Of a stretch of DNA of 64,000 nt, positions 62,379 to 64,000 are shown piece by piece. Position numbers and translations under genes: made by a program. Origin of the DNA: Pseudoduganella aquatica (lineage in GTDB: Bacteria; Pseudomonadota; Gammaproteobacteria; Burkholderiales; Burkholderiaceae_D). The notes beneath the pieces are model-generated. The model did not search any database and was not told where the DNA came from. It saw only the letters and a list, made by a program, of their open reading frames with translations. Each line of letters opens with the position of its first letter. Position 1 is the stretch's first letter. The stretch spans positions 1-64,000 of the forward strand of contig NZ_WWCU01000028.1 of NCBI RefSeq assembly GCF_009857595.1. The letters are read 5' to 3'.

Positions 62379-64000
62379 ATGAAACACACTGAACACCACG
62401 CCATCGACCAGCGCCGCCGCGCTTTGCTGAAGGGCGCATCGGCCGCAGCACTGGCCGCAGGCGCGCCGGCCATGGCCGCAGAAAACGCAGCGGTGAATCC
62501 CTGGACGCGCGCCGAGCGCATCGCCGCCAAATTCGCCAAGCCGCTGTCCTTCCCGGCGCGCGACTTCGTCATCACCGCGCACGGCGCCCGCCCCTGCCCG
62601 ATGGCCGAGGCAAAGCCGCTGGCGGGCGCGCACGGCACACCGGCCGCCACCCAGCTGGTGCCCGCGCCCGGTTCGCCGGACAGCCATCCCGCCATCCGCG
62701 CGGCGATCGCCGCCGCCAGCCAGGCCGGCGGCGGCCGCGTGCTGATCCCCGCCGGCGACTGGTACTGCAAAGGCCCCATCGTGCTGCGCTCCAACGTCAA
62801 CGTACACCTGGCGGCAGGCGCGCGCGTGCACTTCAGCGCCAACCCGGCCGACTACGCGCGCCACGGCGAATTCGACTGCGGCCCGAACGGCAAACTGGTG
62901 CTGTCGCGCTGGCAGGGCAACGACTGCCTGAACTACTCACCCATGGTCTACGCCCGCAACCAGAACAATATCGCCATCACCGGCGAGGACTGGACCAGCA
63001 TCCTGAACGGCCAGGGCAACGTGCCCTTCGAGGACGGCGGAGCGGACGGCTGGTGGAACTGGGCCTGGCGCAACAAGCCGGCCGGCGCCACCGCGCGCCA
63101 GGGCGTGGTCAACGAAGCCAATCCGGCCTCGCTGTCCGCGCTCGCGCCGCAGCTCACGCCGGCCGAACTCGCCCTCATCAAAGGCAGCCACGCCGACTGG
63201 CGCAGCGACGAGAAATACCTGCCCGCGCTGTCCGAAGCGCGCGTGCCCGCCGAGCAGCGCGTGTTCGGCGCGGGCCACTACCTGCGGCCCTGCATGATTG
63301 AATTCGTCGGCTGCACGGACGTGCTGATGCAGGGCTACCAGGTGGTGAACACGCCGTTCTGGCAGCACCACCCGGTCAACTGCCGCAACGTGCATATCAA
63401 GAAAGTACGCATGGAAAGCATGGGGCCGAATTCGGACGGCTTCGACCCGGAATCCTGCGACACGATACTGGTGGACGGCTGCCTGTTCAACACCGGCGAC
63501 GACTGCATCGCCATCAAGGCGGGCAAGAACACCGACGTGCAGTACGGCCCGACGCGCGACATGGTGATCCAGAACAGCATCATGAACACCGGCCACGGCG
63601 CCATCACACTGGGCAGCGAAATGGCGGCCGGCATTGAGCACGTCTACGCGCAGAACCTGGACGTGCGCAATATGCACTGGGCCACCGATCCGCTCGGCAC
63701 CGCTATCCGCATGAAGACGAATATGAACCGGGGCGGCTTCCTGCGCCACTTCTACGTGCGCCAGGTCACGCTGGCAAACGGCGTGCGCACCAAGCCGGGC
63801 TTCTACACGCCGATACCGGGCGGCGTGATCGCACCCAAGACGGTGGCCACCAGCGGCGGCGCCATCATCACCATCGACTGCGACTACACGCCCGCCTTCG
63901 ACAGCGTGCGCACGCGGCCGCCGGAGGTATCGGACATCCACATTTCGGACGTGCGCGTGGCCAATGTGCAGACCGAGGACGGCGCGTATTCCTGCTACCA
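62379..64000 (+). CDS. GH28 polygalacturonase, partial (cut by the right edge)
   Basis: The gene runs off the window after 540 codons. The N-terminus carries a Tat-type signal (QRRRALLKGASAAALAAGAPAMAAE, about residues 11-35). The right-handed parallel beta-helix shows the GH28 signatures: NSDGFD (about 351), TGDDC (about 372), GHGAITLGSE (about 405) and RMKTN (about 444, the RxK position). The extended N-terminal region and NTPFWQHHP suggest an exo-acting polygalacturonase. It follows the GH43 gene in the same operon and should act on homogalacturonan in the periplasm or outside. Confidence 0.93.
   Translation, partial: MKHTEHHAIDQRRRALLKGASAAALAAGAPAMAAENAAVNPWTRAERIAAKFAKPLSFPARDFVITAHGARPCPMAEAKPLAGAHGTPAATQLVPAPGSPDSHPAIRAAIAAASQAGGGRVLIPAGDWYCKGPIVLRSNVNVHLAAGARVHFSANPADYARHGEFDCGPNGKLVLSRWQGNDCLNYSPMVYARNQNNIAITGEDWTSILNGQGNVPFEDGGADGWWNWAWRNKPAGATARQGVVNEANPASLSALAPQLTPAELALIKGSHADWRSDEKYLPALSEARVPAEQRVFGAGHYLRPCMIEFVGCTDVLMQGYQVVNTPFWQHHPVNCRNVHIKKVRMESMGPNSDGFDPESCDTILVDGCLFNTGDDCIAIKAGKNTDVQYGPTRDMVIQNSIMNTGHGAITLGSEMAAGIEHVYAQNLDVRNMHWATDPLGTAIRMKTNMNRGGFLRHFYVRQVTLANGVRTKPGFYTPIPGGVIAPKTVATSGGAIITIDCDYTPAFDSVRTRPPEVSDIHISDVRVANVQTEDGAYSCY

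Overview
The window reads as chromosomal DNA of a high-GC betaproteobacterium of the Oxalobacteraceae (Massilia / Duganella / Janthinobacterium type). This rests on the 16S rRNA 5' end at the left edge, the gene content (trp genes with ApaG, Rpe and Gph upstream, a PEP-CTERM protein, a propeller-type sensor kinase, DUF1840) and the codon style. Genus-level placement is inference, since no search was run.

Layout. 1-570: 5' end of a 16S rRNA gene on the minus strand with its leader and a strong sigma-70 promoter. 572-7889: enoyl-CoA hydratase, MFS exporter, a large repeat-rich secreted protein, UspA, MltA, a tiny membrane protein and ApaG. 8030-14822: rpe-gph, then a tryptophan operon (leader peptide and attenuator, trpE-trpG-trpD, a LysE-type exporter, trpC, a TonB-like lipoprotein). 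14826-15015: tandem repeat array inside a REP-like palindrome pair. 15016-25170: nine tightly packed minus-strand genes (aldo/keto reductase, LLM oxidoreductase, UbiH-type monooxygenase, DsbC, two-subunit molybdenum hydroxylase, MocA-like cytidylyltransferase, M61 peptidase, diguanylate cyclase).

25332-41109: a genomic island lodged in tRNA-Phe. The last 45 nt of the tRNA, plus 4 further bases, recur at 26407 and 41061, so two elements (about 1 kb and 14.6 kb) sit in tandem. I see no integrase. Cargo: small hypotheticals; a defence-like minus-strand operon (RHH regulator, SNF2-type helicase, DUF4391, type III Mod, type III Res); a second plus-strand module of unknown proteins ending in a radical-SAM protein with a nucleotidyltransferase-like C-terminal part, interrupted by an IS3-family element (39173-40866).

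41346-64000: two convergent serine hydrolases with TPR tails, a PEP-CTERM protein behind a sigma-54-like promoter, MYG1, a second identical tRNA-Phe, an orphan RHH antitoxin behind a 9-bp tandem repeat, an orphan hybrid-less sensor kinase, a DJ-1/PfpI protein, DUF1840, AraC regulator with a divergent quinone oxidoreductase, YgjV, DUF885 peptidase-like protein, TPR and Sel1 proteins, a PAS-GAF-GGDEF protein, and finally a pectin/hemicellulose pair (GH43 and a GH28 gene cut by the window edge) behind a GntR-type inverted repeat.

The most unusual observations are the interrupted radical-SAM/nucleotidyltransferase gene and its small companions, the integrase-less tandem tRNA-Phe island, and a 27-bp palindrome inserted in frame in two unrelated genes, encoding the same nine residues each time.
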